A stretch of DNA of 64,000 bases. It comes from Sorex araneus (lineage: Eukaryota > Chordata > Mammalia > Eulipotyphla > Soricidae). The DNA lies in assembly GCF_027595985.1 (NCBI RefSeq), contig NC_073313.1, positions 111,346,552 to 111,410,551 on the forward strand, in the 5' to 3' direction. The notes under the pieces were generated by a model that had not been told where the DNA came from, did not search any database, and saw only the letters and a program-made list of their open reading frames with translations. Below are positions 34,010-45,035 of this stretch, piece by piece. How positions within the stretch are numbered: position 1 is the first letter of the stretch; every line of letters starts with the position of its first letter. The translations under genes and the position numbers were made by a program.

Positions 34010-34472
34010 TGTTAGGGCAGGACTGCCCTGGGCAGGGCCAAAGACAATGAAAACCGTATATTTTCCACTCAGGTCTCTGCTATCTGCTTGCTCCAAGAGG
34101 AATGTGCGGCCTCCTGAGCTACGACCCCATAAGGGTATAATCTAAACAGATAGCCTCCCAGGCCTGGGCTCAGCCCTCGAACACGTGCAAGGGCTTATGC
34201 AATTGTGACCTGTAAATCTATAGGCTGGACAAGCAGATGGGCCTAATGGGATTGGAGGGAGAGGCATGTCGAATTATGAACTTATTGGCTAGGGAATGTG
34301 GGGGCTATGTAAGTAACCCCTGCACCCTGGGTTGGGGCCTTGCCTCGCACATGGGACCTGCTGTGTGTGTGTGTACGACCCTGGCTGGCCAGCTTAATAA
34401 ACTACCCTCTTGCTGATTGCATTCCTGCGTGGTTCTTGCTGGCGGTCGGAGATCCAGAAACGTGCCCTAACA
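34010..34472 (+). mobile_element. Solo LTR with perfect 10-bp terminal inverted repeats
   Basis: 463 bp starting TGTTAGGGCA and ending TGCCCTAACA, the inverted-repeat TG...CA structure of retroviral LTRs. A polyadenylation signal AATAAA lies at 34396-34401, about 70 bp before the end, followed by a T/G-rich stretch. Flanks resemble a degenerate 5-bp target duplication (GTCTT left, GCCTG right). The paralogous element at 36795-37225 has no LTR at the aligned point and so shows the pre-insertion state. No gag, pol or env adjoins it, so the provirus has been lost by LTR-LTR recombination or never carried genes. The family is not named by eye. Confidence 0.9.
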
Positions 34473-34626
34473 GCCTGCCAAGTGGGCAGGCCAGGGGGTG
34501 GGAGTCAATCTGGGAATCCCGGTGGAGGGAAGAAGACATTAGTGGTGGGATTCGTGTTTGGAACCTTGTATGCCTCAAACAGCATTGTCATGAACAATTT
34601 TTCTAAATTATAAACAACCATAATTT
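34473..34626 (+). mobile_element. HAL1-like element, 3' end
   Basis: 'GGGGGTGGGAGTCAATCTGGG', 'GGGAAGAAGACATTAGTGGTGGG' and 'GTTTGGAACCTTGTATG' match 37090-37215 almost exactly. Terminal 3' UTR, ending 'GTCATGAACAA'. Confidence 0.85.
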
Positions 34627-34807
34627 TTCCTGTATTCTGTTGTTACCCAGATGTTCCTCGGTACAATTTCAGAAAAGAAAAATAATTGCACATACTAGGA
34701 GCAGTGTGATCATTGGGATTAATTAGAGACTGAATTCTACAACAGTGTTAGAATAACCATCTGCAACTTAAAGTTTCAACTTAGAGACTTGGTTAAGAAT
34801 AATTTCT

Positions 34808-34980
34808 CCAAAGCGTCTACCATAGAGGCAGGCAGGGGATGGGGGGTGAGGGATGATGAGAGGGAACCTGGGACACATGCTGGGAAATGTACACTGGTGG
34901 AGGGCTGGGTGTTGGAATACTGTATGACTGAAATACAATCATGAACAGCTTTGTAAAAATGAATCAGTAAATAAGAAAAA
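34808..34980 (+). mobile_element. Short L1 tail with 13-bp target-site duplication
   Basis: AAGAATAATTTCT at 34795-34807 and 34981-34993. The 173-bp insert is 3' UTR only: 'TACCATAGAGGCAGGCAGGGG', 'GTACACTGGTGGAGGGCTGGGTGTTGGAA' (in pieces), then an A-rich end. Confidence 0.92.
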
Positions 34981-34993
34981 AAGAATAATTTCT

Positions 34994-35368
34994 TCACAGT
35001 ACTCCCCAGAATTTTAGATTTGACGTACACAGCTATTTCATGTAAAAGATTTAATAAACATACATTATAAATATTTTCATTTATTACATTCTCAACAGTG
35101 TGTTGCATACCATGGTTGGGAGAGATATATAGAAATGTAACATTTAATGTAGTTTCAGTTTTTAAACAAGTAGTTACCATATGGTCGAAATATTAGTAAT
35201 ATTTCTTTCAATACTAATGATTTTGGTCAGATCCTCATTATATTTTCCATTGTGCTAATATTTCATCTGGTATCTGTTTCCACTTACTGATTCCTTGAAT
35301 CCATCCTTTATATAGTTGCCTTATGCATTTTTAACAGGTTTGCTTATATAATTTTTAAAAATTTTAAA
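34994..35368. other. Unassigned AT-rich DNA
   Basis: No gene or named repeat. Confidence 0.5.
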
Positions 35369-35369
35369 A

Positions 35370-35428
35370 GTGGAGCTGGAGATATAGTACCAAGGTTAAG
35401 GCACTACCAAGTGTGACCCCCAAGCAAA
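35370..35428 (+). mobile_element. Internally deleted SINE-A
   Basis: Head 'GTGGAGCTGGAGATATAGTAC' joined directly to tail 'CCAAGTGTGACCCCCAAGC'. The body, including the B box, is missing. Confidence 0.6.
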
Positions 35429-35614
35429 CCAACCCCCGTCAACCTGTTTTCTGCTTATAGAAAAAAATCAAATATATTATCCTTGAAAGTTATCTAAGAT
35501 ACTTCAAAATTTGACTTCGGTCTTTGTTACGAGGTACATCATTTACCAACCTGACTTCTTTCACAATGACAATTCCATTGTGGTTATTTTTGTTTCTATG
35601 GAGTATTTTTGGAC

Positions 35615-37225
35615 TCTATGGTTGCTGCCCCACCATTCCAGGTGAGGCTTGCCTTTGATATCACTGGGCCTATTTGGGGTGGGGAGGCAGAACCCCTTCT
35701 TATCAGGTGGGGTCCAGCAGCCTCACACAAGATTAAGACCACCCCTCAGCTCCGTCCTGACTTTCTGCTTGCACCTCCACAGTCCCAGAATGGGCAGAGA
35801 AGACAGAGCATTCTAAATCTTAATCCCTCAGAATTTTCCAGGGGGTTAAGTATAGACAGGCCTCCCCAGCATAGCAAAAATACCAGAACACCAGTGTGTG
35901 TGAGGGGGGGGGCACATAGAAACCCATCAATCTGATGAGCAAAAACAATATCAATAAAGACATAAACAACACCAGAAAATCCTCAGACAGTGTCTTTAGT
36001 GACACCATGATAAGGATGTTCAATGAGTTCAAAGAAACAATAGCACTGGTAAGTCAGCAAAGCACAAAAAGGACGAGAGTTGAAATGAAAAAAAAAATGA
36101 TCACAGTCAGAAATGACAAAAATGACAGAAATGAAAAACATGGTAAGTGAGATAAAAATTCAATATCTCACTGTGGTCCAATTACACAAAAATAAATAAC
36201 TTAAAACCTAAATCAAACCAAAAAATAGCAGAAGCTCTGAACATCAGAATAACGGAAGCTGAGCAAAAGATCAAGGAACTCCAAGATGAGAAGTAGGAAT
36301 CCTCTAGGAAATGGCTGAAAGTGGAAAATAGTCTGAAAATAAATAAAGAGCATACCAGAGAACTATGAAATGAATTTAAGAGAAACAATAGAAGAATCAT
36401 TGGAGTCCCTGAAGAACAAGAAGGCAATTGCGAAGAGACAATGGTTAAAGATACTATCGATAAGAACTTCCCAGAGTTGATTGAAGCACCAAGATCCAAG
36501 AAGCCTGAAGGGTCCCAGTGAAAATAGACCCAATTAAGAAAACTCTGAGACATATTATACTCAAAATGATGAAACCCAAAGATAGAGACAGAGTATTGAA
36601 TGCAGCAAGATCAATAAAGGAACTTATATACAATGGAAAGCCCCTAAAATGTACAGCACATCCCTCAAATGAAACTATGAGCAAGAAGAATATGATATAA
36701 TGAAGAAACCCAACAAAATGAGCAACACACCAAGAATAATCTATTCAGCTAGATTATCATTCAGATTTGAAGGAACTATACTGAGCTTCATGGACAGGAG
36801 ACAGCTTATGGAATTCAGAGCCTTGGAGTCAGTTCTGTAAGAAGCGTTAAAAGAGCTCCCATAAAGCACAGGAGAAACATCCCATCACGTGGCATTGGGT
36901 ATGATATTCACTAATGATACATATGGTCATCCTTGACTTGATTAAGAAAGGTTAAAAACAAATAGCAAATAATCACCAAACTTGACTTCTATTGATTTAT
37001 TTTCTGATGATTCTATTTGACATCCCTTTAAGTTTTATGAGACCCAGTAATATGGAAAAAAAAATTGTTATATGCTTGCTAAGCTAGCAGGACAGGGGGT
37101 GGGAGTCAATCTGGGAATCCCGGTGGAGGGAAGAAGACATTAGTGGTGGGATTCGTGTTTGGAACCTTGTATGTCTCAAACAGCTTTGTCATGAACAACT
37201 TTGCAAATCATGATGTCTCTGTAAG
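35615..37225 (+). mobile_element. HAL1-like (ORF1-only) LINE, near full length
   Basis: A 1.6-kb element with a 5' UTR-like start (35615-35930), a degenerate ORF1 (35935-36850) and then directly a 3' UTR (36850-37225). ORF1 landmarks in order: coiled-coil start (SDTMIRMFNEFKE at about 36000), RRIIGVPEEQEGN at about 36390, NFPEL, PIKKTLRHIILKMMKPKDRDRVLNAAR in two halves (the RNA-recognition domain), then LSFRFEGTILSF and QLMEFRALESVL. Internal stops and frame changes (for example a TAG in 'GATGAGAAGTAGGAATC') show it is dead. There is no ORF2 between ORF1 and the 3' UTR, as in the known HAL1 family. The partial copy at 33733-34626 has the same junction. Confidence 0.75.
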
Positions 37226-37245
37226 CAAACAGAAAATAAGGAAGT

Positions 37246-37410
37246 TGTTTTTTTCCTTTAGTGAGGGCCACACCCAGCAGTGCTCTGGGCTTAATTACGG
37301 TTTGCCCTCAGGGATCACTTCAGGGGGTATCAGAGATCAAACCCTGGCCCTTAGGCCACAAGCAATGCAAGCAGTTGCTCAGACCGCTGTACTAGCTCAC
37401 CAGCGCCCCT
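37246..37410 (-). mobile_element. Old SINE-A variant
   Basis: 'GGCCACACCCAGCAGTGCTC', 'GATCAAACCCTGGCCC' and 'CCGCTGTACTAGCTCACCAGC' on plus. Confidence 0.65.
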
Positions 37411-37602
37411 AACGACTAACCATGGTGGGGGGAGCGCACTGGTGCAGCGCCGCGTGGGCCGCAGGGCCTGGTGGTGGGGAGGCCCGCAGGGTCCTGCCTG
37501 GCAGCGGGGACAAGGGCTCCGCGGTGGGGCGCCTTCGGCCTCGCAGGGGCCTGTTTGGAACGATTGTCACGGGAGAGTGGCTTGCGTCGGACTTCCGGAG
37601 TC
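37411..37602. other. Short CpG-rich block
   Basis: About 190 bp of strongly GC-rich, CpG-rich DNA in an AT-rich setting. I see no L1, SINE or LTR text. Three overlapping frames of about 80 codons exist only because GC-rich DNA has few stops. It could be a relic of a gene's 5' CpG island, a retrocopied 5' UTR, or the 5' module of a composite retroposon. Confidence 0.55.
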
Positions 37603-37725
37603 TGGAGCTGGAGAGAATATTCGGGGATCAAGGTGCTTGCTTTCCAGGCAGCCCATAACCAGTTCAGTCCGGGCACTGCATATGGTCCCCTGAACTCTGT
37701 GTCGCCAAAAATACCCTAAATTAAA
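37603..37725 (+). mobile_element. Diverged SINE-A
   Basis: 'CTGGAGAGAATATTCGGGGATCAAGGTGCTTGCTTTCC' (in pieces), 'CAGTTCAGTCCGGGCACTGCATATGGTCCCCTGA' (in pieces), then an A-rich tail extending through 37735. Confidence 0.6.
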
Positions 37726-37734
37726 AAAAAAAAT

Positions 37735-38550
37735 TCAGGAAGAACAAAGAATACAAAAAAAAAAAACCCAAAACAAACAAAAACAACACAACAAAGAAAA
37801 AAAAACCCGAAACCGCCCGCCCCCCCCCAAAAAAAAGCAATAACTATGGAAAAAGATGTTTCCTTGGTCAGATAAATTTGGGAAGTGTTACATATAATAT
37901 TTCTTTTAAAAAATATGCATTTATATGTTAACACGTTAATAGCCCTATAGAAACGTCAGTAAAGAGATTATTTCAAATTAATCAGTTATTCCCCATGCTA
38001 GTAGACCAAAGAGTTAAGTTTTATTTTTGCATGGAAGAAGGAAAAAAAGAACTTTGTTTTTCAATGTAATGAGTCGGCTCCCTGCTGCAGGTTTTTTTCT
38101 AACTTATATGCAGTTGCGACCAGTGGACTATTTTCATTAGGACAAAAATTTACATTAACGTAACAAAGCATTTGTTTTAACAGACATAGGGTTATTCCTA
38201 ACATCCTGGCTGAATAAGCAAATATCCTGACAGAACATACTTTGAGCTCTGGCAGCAGTATTTCTGAAGTAAAAATGTTTTAGCTGCAAGGATATATAAA
38301 TAAAGAGCATAAGATTTTTTGCTTAGGTGTATCTCAGGTTTTTATAGCTACTGAAAAAATCCTGTTCTCTACCTGCAAGTGCTGTAGGGTGCTGTAATAC
38401 AGATTGTTGAGACTGTAGGGCATTTTATAGTGAAAGGGAATTTTCCCCACTTCCTCTTGCCCAATGTTATTTTATTATTTCCCTCCTGTGATCATACATT
38501 CAGTGATAAGCTTATTAGTTATTACTCTGTCATTTAGAAAGATCAAATTT
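37735..38550. other. A-rich tract, then unassigned AT-rich DNA
   Basis: 37720-37840 is A/C-rich low complexity with a C run at 37818-37828. Beyond it no gene or named repeat. Confidence 0.5.
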
Positions 38551-38555
38551 TGCCT

Positions 38556-38895
38556 TTGGGACAAAATAGATGGAATTCAAGGTGATTATGCTAAGTGACA
38601 TAAGCTAGGAAGTGAAAGACAATACCAAATGCCTTCACTCATATGAAGAATGTGAATAGCTAAAGCAAACAAACTGACAAAAAAAACCCTCACAAAACTA
38701 ACCCATAGATTCAGTGAATTTTATGGTGCTTATCAGAGAAAAAGGAGTAGAGGTGAGAGGAATGATTAAAAGGCTCTTTTTCATTATGGACTGACACTAG
38801 AACACTGCCAGTGGAAATGATGAAAATCTACACATATTGACATATGAAGTGAAACCTCTGGAATTTCACGGTATTGTAGACCAATGTTAAAAAGA
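38556..38895 (+). mobile_element. Old L1 3' UTR
   Basis: 'ATAGATGGAATTCAAGGTGATTATGCTAAGTGACATAAG' (in pieces) and 'CAAATGCCTTCACTCATATG' follow L1 3' region order. Confidence 0.6.
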
Positions 38896-38904
38896 ATGGG
38901 TGCT

Positions 38905-39400
38905 GGGGTGTAGGAAAAAAACCCAAACTTTGTCCTGGGGGTCGATGCCCCAAAGTGGAATTGCTGGGTCATATGGAAGCTCAATTCTAAGTTTTCTGAG
39001 AACTCTCCATACTGTTTTCCAGAGGGGTTTTATAGGAAAACATTCCCATCAGCAGTGGATGAGAGTTCCTTTGTCACTACATCCTCCTCAAAACAGATCC
39101 TTCTTACTATGTTTGATATGTGCCATTCTCACTGGTGTGAGATGGTAGCCATATATCCAAAACACAGACTCAGGAAAAATGAAAACATGAGGGAATCTAA
39201 GCGGCAACCACTGCAATTTTGCATTGTGTCTGATGAGTTGACAGACCAGGACAGGGTGGGGTTGGGTGGGGAATGGAATATGGAACCACTGGTGGAGGGA
39301 AGTTGACACTGGTGGTGGGATTGTTGTTGAAATATTATATGCATAAAAATCAATTCTCAATAATTTTGTAAATCACAGTTTTTTTAATAAAAAAGAAAAA
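38905..39400 (+). mobile_element. L1 insertion with inverted 5' half (twin priming)
   Basis: 39165-39400 is a plus-strand L1 tail: 'GGTGGAGGGAAGTTGACACTGG', 'GTTGAAATATTATATGCATAAAA', poly(A). 38905-39160 is the reverse complement of the upstream L1 region: 'GGAATTGCTGGGTCATATGG', 'CTCCATACTGTTTTCCAGAG', 'CATTCTCACTGGTGTGAGATGG'. One insertion with its 5' part flipped is the standard product of twin priming. Confidence 0.85.
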
Positions 39401-39670
39401 GGGAAAAAGCTTTTGTAGTTAGAGTGATATCACAATATAAGGACTATTAATATCAGTTTAAAGGTATTAAGACATAAATGAGGAAGAAAGCAGAACTCAG
39501 CTGAGGTTACACAAAACCCAAATGGTTTATTTAAATAAGGTCTCTGTTCATTATTAAAGCTACCCGGTGTCTATGAATATTTAAGGGATGGGGCAATTCA
39601 CATTTACAAAATATTAAGGTTCAAGTTGGAATTGGTTGACTTTATATATCCTATTAGAAAACTGACTTTT

Positions 39671-39845
39671 GGGGCTGGAGGGATAGCACAGCGGGTAGGG
39701 CATTTGCCTTGCATGTGGCTAACCAGGGTTCGATTCTCTGCATCCCATATGGTTCCCCAGCACTTCCAGGAGTACTTTCTGAGTGCAAAGCCAGGAGGAA
39801 TCTTTGAGCATTGCTGGCTGTGACCCAAAAGGCAAAAAAAAAGAA
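39671..39845 (+). mobile_element. SINE-A with target-site duplication
   Basis: AGAAAACTGACTTT at 39656-39669 and AGAAAACGGACTTT at 39846-39859 (14 bp, one mismatch). Near-intact head and body. Confidence 0.93.
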
Positions 39846-39859
39846 AGAAAACGGACTTT

Positions 39860-40375
39860 ATTTAGTACCATAAAAGCAGATTGTCTCCTTTACCCAATAT
39901 TTCCTTCTGATACAGTTCCTCTCCTAAAACTATAAGCATGGCCCTCATAAATTTAAGCACTAGATTGACACCTTTTCCTGGGCATTAATCCAAGTTCTTA
40001 TACTTTACACTTTTAAATGTTGAAATCCTTTAACCTTATTACAGAAAAAGCACTCTTCAAAGAATCCAAACTTCTTAAATTAAGTCAGCATTCTTTAGCT
40101 CAACTTATTAAAATAGCAGTAAATAGTAAATCAGTTGGTAGGCCATCACATTGTTTTTAATACACCTACACCCAAAAATGCTTTTATCTTTCAATGAGAT
40201 AGTAAGTTACAGATATTATTTTAAGTATATCACTGGATCTTGGATTGACTTATTTCATTTCTATTTTTATTTGTTATTGGATTCTTAAACTTTTTCAATC
40301 AAATTTCATTTTTGGAAGATATTAATCCAAGTCTGTTTTGTTATTTTGATATTAAAGCATTATTTTAATAAGAAA
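39860..40375. other. Unassigned AT-rich DNA
   Basis: No gene or named repeat. Confidence 0.5.
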
Positions 40376-40380
40376 TATTT

Positions 40381-40622
40381 AAGCACAGCGAGTAGGGCAT
40401 TTGCCTTACATGCGGCCTATCCGGGTTTGATTTCTCCATCCCTCTCAGAGAGCCTGGCAAGCTACCGAGAATATCCTGCCCGCACGGCAGAGCCTGGCAA
40501 ACTCCCCGTGGCATATTAGATATGCCAAAAACAGTAGCAACAAGTCTCACAATGGAGTTGTTACTGGTGCCCCCTCGAGCAAATCAATGAACAACAGGAA
40601 GACAGTGCTACAATGCAGTGCT
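40381..40622 (+). mobile_element. SINE-B, head truncated
   Basis: Starts within the A box ('AAGCACAGCGAGTAGGGC'), then full body and 3' end 'TCGAGCAAATCAATGAACAACAGG'. Confidence 0.92.
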
Positions 40623-40803
40623 ATTACAATATTTATGTCATTTATTGGGATATAATTACCTATGACACGCTAGTTTCAGGAATATTACATAATGGTTCAA
40701 TATTTGTATATATTTCAAAATTATTACCATAAAATGTCTAGCTGACATCAATTACCAAGTATAATTACAATAATTAATTTTTTTGTTATGAGAGTTTTTG
40801 TTG

Positions 40804-41353
40804 GCAGAGAGTCTCTTGCCCGCACGCCTGGCTGTCTTCCCCGGGGGCCCCTCAGAGGGGATGGGCTACATCTTCCCTCCCTGCCCCAAGCAGAGCTCCC
40901 GCGGCTGAAGATCACCGGAACCTAGCCACAGCCATGCTGGAGGCTCCTCTCCACATGTTCTGACAGGCCTCAAGCATGAAGGTACCGGCAGAGGAACCCA
41001 GGTGTGTGTAATCCCATCAATGGCCAACTTCCAGAGACTTAAAAGCAAGCTCCCAGAAGACCGTGGCCACAAAGCTTGTAGCCTACTTCTCCCTCTGGGA
41101 GAAACTAGCAAACTACGTAGAGTTTTCTGCCCACATGGGACAGTGTCCCAAAGCTTCCCATGGTGTATTCATATGCTAAAGCCAGTAACAAACCAGATCT
41201 CATTCCCCTGACCCTGAAAGAGCCTCCAGTGTGGCATCATTGGGAGGGCCAAGTGGAGAGAGGCTTCTAAAATCTTAGGGATAGGACGAATGGAGAGGTT
41301 ACTGAGCCCGCTCAATAAATCGATGATCAATGGGATTCGGGATTCGTGATTTG
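40804..41353 (+). mobile_element. Composite retroposon, 550 bp, with 15-bp target-site duplication
   Basis: Perfect TGAGAGTTTTTGTTG at 40789-40803 and 41354-41368. The 5' part (40804-41090) is GC-rich ('CCCGCACGCCTGGCTGTC', 'CATGCTGGAGGCTCCTCTCC', 'CAAGCATGAAGGTACCGGC') and has no tRNA-like boxes. The middle, from 'GGGAGAAACTAGCAAACTAC', is a diverged SINE-B body. The stretch 'TCTCATTCCCCTGACCCTGAAAGAG' is shared with 19423-20169 but is missing in SINE-B. The 3' end 'GAATGGAGAGGTTACTGAGCCCGCTC' and 'AATCGATGATCAATGGGA' is the SINE-B 3' module. Frames inside show no protein motif. Confidence 0.9.
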
Positions 41354-41368
41354 TGAGAGTTTTTGTTG

Positions 41369-41488
41369 TAATTGTTTTGGACCACATCTAGCAATGCTCA
41401 GGGATCAAAATGCAGCTCTAGGGAATGAACCAGAGTTGGCCAAATACAAGACAGGTGCTTTGTCTCCTGTACTAACTATCTGTGCCCA
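41369..41488 (-). mobile_element. Old SINE-A, partial
   Basis: 'GACCACATCTAGCAATGCTCAGG' and 'GAATGAACCAGAGTTGGCC' on plus. It lies immediately right of the composite retroposon's duplicated site. Confidence 0.65.
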
Positions 41489-41740
41489 TGATGAGCACTT
41501 AAATGAGCTATTCTTCCAGTATTTAAATGTTTAATGCAGAATTATTAACTATTGTAATGATTTCATATATTACATAACTGAATAATTTTTAAATTAATTT
41601 TATTGAGGTACCATTAGTTTAAAGTGTAAATGTTTATCTGTCTTACAGTTCCAATGCTCTTATACCTCATTCACAATCAAAGTGCTGACATTCCTTGCCA
41701 ATTCATTTTGCAATTTCAGTTGCTTTTAGTTTATTATTAT

Positions 41741-41905
41741 TAGGGGGATGTTTGGGGAACACATGGCTGTACTAAGGGTTTACTCCTAGCTCTGAGCCCA
41801 GGGATCACTCATTGTGGTGTCAGGATCATATGCAGTGTTCAAAGGTCGAACTGGGGTCAGCCGTACAAGGCACACACCTTAAGTCCTGTTCTATCTCTCC
41901 ATACC
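41741..41905 (-). mobile_element. Old SINE-A
   Basis: 'GGGTTTACTCCTAGCTCTGAGCCCAGGG' (in pieces), 'GTCGAACTGGGGTCAGCCG' and 'CTATCTCTCCATACC' on plus. Confidence 0.75.
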
Positions 41906-41909
41906 AATT

Positions 41910-42245
41910 CATTTCAATTGTGCTTTATCAATCAATTCTTCTTCCTTTTAAGAAGGTTAATTTTTCTTTGTATCATTTTATATCTGTCATATTATTAATC
42001 AATTGGTATTTTCTTCCCACAAAAAATGTTACAGCTGTAAGAGCAAGAACTTTGTTTTGGTTAACTCACACCAAATTCCTAAAAAATTTCCCAAAACATC
42101 ACATATCCTTTATGAATATTATTTAAAGAAATTGATGGTTTTTATTCCCTTAAGAAAAATTATTGTAATAAAAAGTTTTACTTGAAATTATTTTAAAATA
42201 TATTACTATTGACTATTTTAAAATATTTTTGATGTTCTTATTTTA
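41910..42245. other. Unassigned AT-rich DNA
   Basis: No gene or named repeat. Confidence 0.5.
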
Positions 42246-42251
42246 TGCTAC

Positions 42252-42845
<594 letters not shown>

Positions 42846-42960
42846 TCATAGGGCTTCATATATCCAAAGTTAAAACACACACCCTCCACCAGAGTGTTTG
42901 CGTCCCTCCACCACTATTTTAGTGTCTTTCCCACTCCCACTCATCCTGAGTAACATTGAG

Positions 42961-43130
42961 GGGCTGGAGCGATAGCACAGCGGGTAGGGCATTTGCCTTG
43001 CACCCAACCGACCCGGGTTCGGTTCCCGGCATCCCATGTGGTCCCTTGAGCACTGCCAGGAGTAATTCCTGAGTGTATGAGCTAGAAATAACCCCTGTGC
43101 AACGTCAGGTGTTACCCAAAAAGCAAAACA
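42961..43130 (+). mobile_element. Young SINE-A
   Basis: Head 'GGGGCTGGAGCGATAGCACAG', B box GGTTCGGTTCCC, tail 'GGTGTTACCCAAAAAGC'. A possible short duplication TAACATT/TAACATG at the edges. Confidence 0.92.
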
Positions 43131-43134
43131 AAAG

Positions 43135-43990
43135 AAATTAACATGGCATTATAATACATATATTTCAGGTATACATCATTACAATTCAATCTCTACACAC
43201 AAGTATATGTATGTATATTTTCATATTAAGGTAACCAAAATTCACTTATTCCTTAATGAATAGAAGTAGGCAGAGTGCTTTCAAAAGTGTTCTTGGGCTA
43301 AAATGAGTGATTTAAAAGCAGAATATTTATTATTATTTCAATGGAAAAATGCTTGAATCATTTCTATGCATAAGCTATTGCAGCAGGTACCTGGAACATA
43401 GAGATAGTCATACACCATGTCTTATCTGCTGTCAATAAACTACTTAGAGGGAAATAAAATGTATGCATGCATAACGCTTTAATTTGAGGTATGAAAAACA
43501 CCAACATTTAGAGAGGGCACAGATAAGTTTCAATGACAGTAATAAGAGGAAAAAAACAAACAGGTTATTTTTTTGCTTATGAAATTAATGCAGATACCAT
43601 AGGCAGGAGAACACTTGGTAAGATAGGTAAAAGTAAATAATTTGGAGGCAGCAGTACCTCAGACAAAGGGTAAATTAAATTTAGGGATAGAAAAATATAA
43701 TCTATTAAGTCATTGTTATTTTAATATTTATTTATAGATTACATTTTAGAAAGTGATGTTTCATAATTATTAATGATAAAACACTTGTTCTGACAACACA
43801 TAAACCTGTTTATGTTCTGCCACTTTAACCTAGGAAAGCCAAATAATCTTATTTAGTGGTGTTACAGGTAGACATGAGGTCAACAACAAAATATTCTGAC
43901 TATGACACAAGGTCCTTTATGTATCAAATGTTGTTTTCATGCTTTTACACTTTTGATCACACATATCAGTGATAGTAATCTTGAGAACTT
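43135..43990. other. Unassigned AT-rich DNA
   Basis: No gene or named repeat. Confidence 0.5.
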
Positions 43991-43995
43991 ACATA

Positions 43996-44156
43996 GGGGG
44001 CCAGAGAGATTGTACAGTTTGTAGGTATTTGCATGCAGCTACATTGACTGTGACCCTCTGTGGCACCACGTATGATACCCTGAGCATTGCTAGGGGTCAC
44101 TTTTGAGTACAGAGCTGAAACAGACACTGAGCACTGCTAGGGTGTGAACAGTTCAC
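43996..44156 (+). mobile_element. Old SINE-A
   Basis: 'GGGGGCCAGAGAGATTGTAC', 'GTGGCACCACGTATGATACCC' and 'GAGCATTGCTAGGGGTCAC'. Confidence 0.75.
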
Positions 44157-44202
44157 ACTGTCTCAATTAAAACAGACAGAGAAGAAATAAAAATAAATTT
44201 GG

Positions 44203-44388
44203 GGGGCCGGAGCGATAGCACAGCGGGTAGGGCGTTTGCCTTGCACGTGGTCGACCCGGGTTCGATCCCCGGCATCCCATATGGTCCCCCAAGCACCGCC
44301 AGGAGTAATTCCTGAGTGTAAAGCCAGTAGTAATCCCTGAGCATCGCTGGGTGTGACCCAAAAAGCAAAAATAAATAAATAAATAAAT
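44203..44388 (+). mobile_element. Young SINE-A with (AAAT)n tail
   Basis: Intact head and B box. Flanked by AATAAATTTGGG-type duplications (44192-44203 and 44390-44401). Tail of repeated AAAT units at about 44371-44395. Confidence 0.93.
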
Positions 44389-44595
44389 AAATAAATTTGG
44401 GCCAGACAAAAGTAAACTTAGAACTGAGCTACCATATAAGCTAGAAACTCCACTTTCGGGGACCCCCAGGACAGGAAAACATTCATTAAAAAGAATTTAT
44501 GCACACCATCATTAATTACAGCACTTTGTACAGTAACTAAAATTGGAAATCAACCTAGATGTTCAATGAGAGAACAGTGGGTCATAAAGACAAGG

Positions 44596-44633
<38 letters not shown>

Positions 44634-44662
44634 CCTATATATATAGAGAGAGAGAGAGACAG
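44596..44662 (+). repeat. (TA)n then (GA)n microsatellite
   Basis: Interrupted TA run followed by GAGAGAGAGAGAGA, inside the L1 3' region. The 63-codon Tyr/Ile frame on the minus strand is a translation of it. Confidence 0.95.
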
Positions 44663-44790
44663 AGTGTAATACTACACAGCCATAAAATAATGATGAAATC
44701 ATGCAATTTACTACAACATAGATGGAACTGGAAGACATCATGTTAAATGAAGTAAACTAGAAGAATGATAAACAAAAATGATATCACTTG

Positions 44791-45035
44791 TATCACTTGT
44801 CATCCCGTTCATCAATTTATTCGAGCGGGCACCAGTAACGTCTCCATTCATCCCTGTTGCATGCTAGAGTAGCCCAATGGCATCTGCTTGCTCCAGGAAC
44901 ACGAAGAGCCTCAAACCATTTATTCAGGGTCTTGATGAAGAAGTCTGACCATCTCGTAGGTGGGTGACCACACAGTCTTTGGACATCCCGTGGAATACAG
45001 TCCTTAACAGCTCTAGTTCAGTGGTTATCTCTTAC
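44791..45035 (-). mobile_element. Composite SINE with non-tRNA head and target-site duplication
   Basis: Flanked by ATGATATCACTTG at 44778-44790 and ATGATATTACTTG at 45036-45048 (13 bp, one mismatch), with L1 text continuous across. On the minus strand the 3' part is the shared module ('GAATGGAGACGTTACTGGTGCCCGCTCGAATAAATTGATGAACGGG', read in pieces). The 5' part (about 44865-45035) is unrelated to the tRNA head or to the other two composites: 'CATCTCGTAGGTGGGTGACC' and 'GAAGAGCCTCAAACCATTTATTCAGGG' (in pieces) on plus. Its origin is unknown. Confidence 0.85.
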
